Below, piece by piece: positions 63,235-64,000 of a DNA stretch of 64,000 nt (its first letter is position 1; the number at the start of each line of letters is the position of its first letter). The DNA is from Leucobacter sp. Psy1 (GTDB lineage: Bacteria > Actinomycetota > Actinomycetes > Actinomycetales > Microbacteriaceae). The translations under genes were made by a program, and so were the position numbers. Location of the stretch: contig NZ_CP083692.1 in the NCBI RefSeq assembly GCF_020096995.1, forward strand, positions 124,001-188,000, in the 5' to 3' direction. A model generated the notes under the pieces. That model searched no databases and had not been told where the DNA came from. It saw nothing but the letters and a program-made list of their open reading frames with translations.

Positions 63235-64000
63235 AAGCGAGGACTTCGCGCGCGCCGGTCTCCGCCACCGGGACGCGCGGTCGCACCATCGGGACGACCC
63301 GCTGGGGCGACACGACGCGCGCGGGCGGGGGCCAGGGCGGTGCTCCATCGCGCCGCACGCGGTTGCGGCGCTGGTGGCGTCGGTCGCGGGTGCGGGTGAC
63401 GCGACGTGTCCGCCGCGTCACGCGAACGGTCACCGCCCCCGGCTGGTTCGTGATCCTCGCCACGCTGGGGGCTACGGGCGCCGCGCTCGGTGCTGGTTGG
63501 GTCGAGGCGGCGTTCCTCGCCGTCGTCGGGGCGGTGCTGCTCGTCACGGCGGTCCCCTTCCTCGCCGGGAGCCGCTCCTATCTCATCAGGATCGTGATCG
63601 ACCGTGACCGGGTGGTGGTCGGCGATGAGGTCAGCGCCGTGGTCGAGGTCGAGAACGGCGGCGCGCGGCCAGCGTTGCCCGCGACCGCCGACCTGCCGGT
63701 GGGGGAGGCGCTGCGCGAGCTCGCGATCCCCTTCATCGGGCCGCGGGGGGCCGTGCAGTTGCCGGTCGAGATCGCTGCCGCCGAGCGCGGGGTCTTCGAA
63801 GTGGGGCCGATCACGCTGTCCAGGCGCGACCCGCTCGGCCTGCTGCATCGGGAAGCGAGATGGCGCGACCGGCACCTGGTCCACGTGCACCCCCGCACGG
63901 TGACGCTCCCGCCGGGATCCGCCGGACTCGTCCGCGACCTCGAGGGCGCGGCCAGTCGCCGCCTGACGGACGCGGATCTCTCGTTCCACGCCGTGCGCGA
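63231..64000 (+). CDS. DUF58 domain protein, C-terminus cut by window end
   Basis: The visible 256 residues begin at GTG 63231 overlapping the moxR stop. An Arg-rich N-terminus of about 75 residues precedes two membrane helices (PGWFVILATLGATGAALGAG and AAFLAVVGAVLLVTAVPFLA). The rest (YLIRIVIDRDRVVVGDEVSAVVEVENG, RGVFEVGPITLSRRDPLGLL) is the beta-rich region that typically precedes the DUF58 domain itself. Family members pair with MoxR ATPases, commonly followed by a transglutaminase-like protein and a PP2C phosphatase; those would lie beyond the window. Confidence 0.88.
   Translation, partial: MKARTSRAPVSATGTRGRTIGTTRWGDTTRAGGGQGGAPSRRTRLRRWWRRSRVRVTRRVRRVTRTVTAPGWFVILATLGATGAALGAGWVEAAFLAVVGAVLLVTAVPFLAGSRSYLIRIVIDRDRVVVGDEVSAVVEVENGGARPALPATADLPVGEALRELAIPFIGPRGAVQLPVEIAAAERGVFEVGPITLSRRDPLGLLHREARWRDRHLVHVHPRTVTLPPGSAGLVRDLEGAASRRLTDADLSFHAVR

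Overview
The window looks like a chromosomal segment of a high-GC Gram-positive bacterium, most likely a member of the Microbacteriaceae (Leucobacter- or Microbacterium-like; this placement is an inference from gene content). Supporting signs are the strong GC bias at third codon positions, the class Ib ribonucleotide reductase set nrdHIE/nrdF with NrdR-like boxes, an actinobacterial-type coproheme decarboxylase, a sodium-dependent transporter with a tiny MetS-like subunit, a pair of small proteins of a family I know mainly from Microbacteriaceae, many GTG starts, 4-nt start/stop overlaps and several genes that appear to be leaderless. I see no rRNA, tRNA, CRISPR array, insertion sequence or prophage.

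Layout. 1-4.5 kb: a GntR regulator divergent from a SnoaL/flavin-reductase fusion, a BCCT transporter and a zinc alcohol dehydrogenase. 4.6-14.2 kb: mostly housekeeping genes (a Vsr-like nuclease-domain protein, trpS, xth, a drug-efflux MFS pump, a thiamine-binding protein, a lipoprotein, alaA, four small proteins, rlmH). 14.2-18.6 kb: nrdH-nrdI-nrdE and a separately promoted nrdF. 18.7-21.8 kb: a Fic protein under a perfect inverted repeat and a family A DNA polymerase. 21.9-23.7 kb: an NSS transporter with its small subunit.

23.7-53 kb is an accessory catabolic region made of regulator + transporter + C-N hydrolase modules: TetR/APC permease/amidohydrolase; LysR/iron alcohol dehydrogenase/NCS1 permease/amidase; PucR/MHS symporter/ThDP enzyme/amidohydrolase/M20 carbamoyl-hydrolase/cupin; TetR/oligopeptide-type ABC transporter/amidohydrolase/M20 peptidase. 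Between the first two lies a small cluster with an OhrR-like regulator, coproheme decarboxylase (ChdC), TspO and three small membrane proteins, plausibly concerned with heme and porphyrin handling. The three Amidohydrolase_3 paralogues, each tied to a different transporter class, suggest an organism specialised in scavenging amide- or carbamoyl-type nitrogen compounds; the substrates cannot be read from the sequence.

53.4-54.7 kb carries rplK-rplA with a structured leader and a UUCG-capped terminator hairpin. 54.8-64 kb is one translationally coupled operon: a possible leaderless 44-codon ORF, a membrane-anchored Ser/Thr kinase, a 2,023-residue single-pass surface protein with Ig/cadherin-like and fibronectin-like modules, a MoxR ATPase and a DUF58 protein cut off by the window end. 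The 37.3-43.6 kb ThDP/hydrolase operon and this kinase/giant protein/MoxR operon are the two best candidates for undescribed systems.
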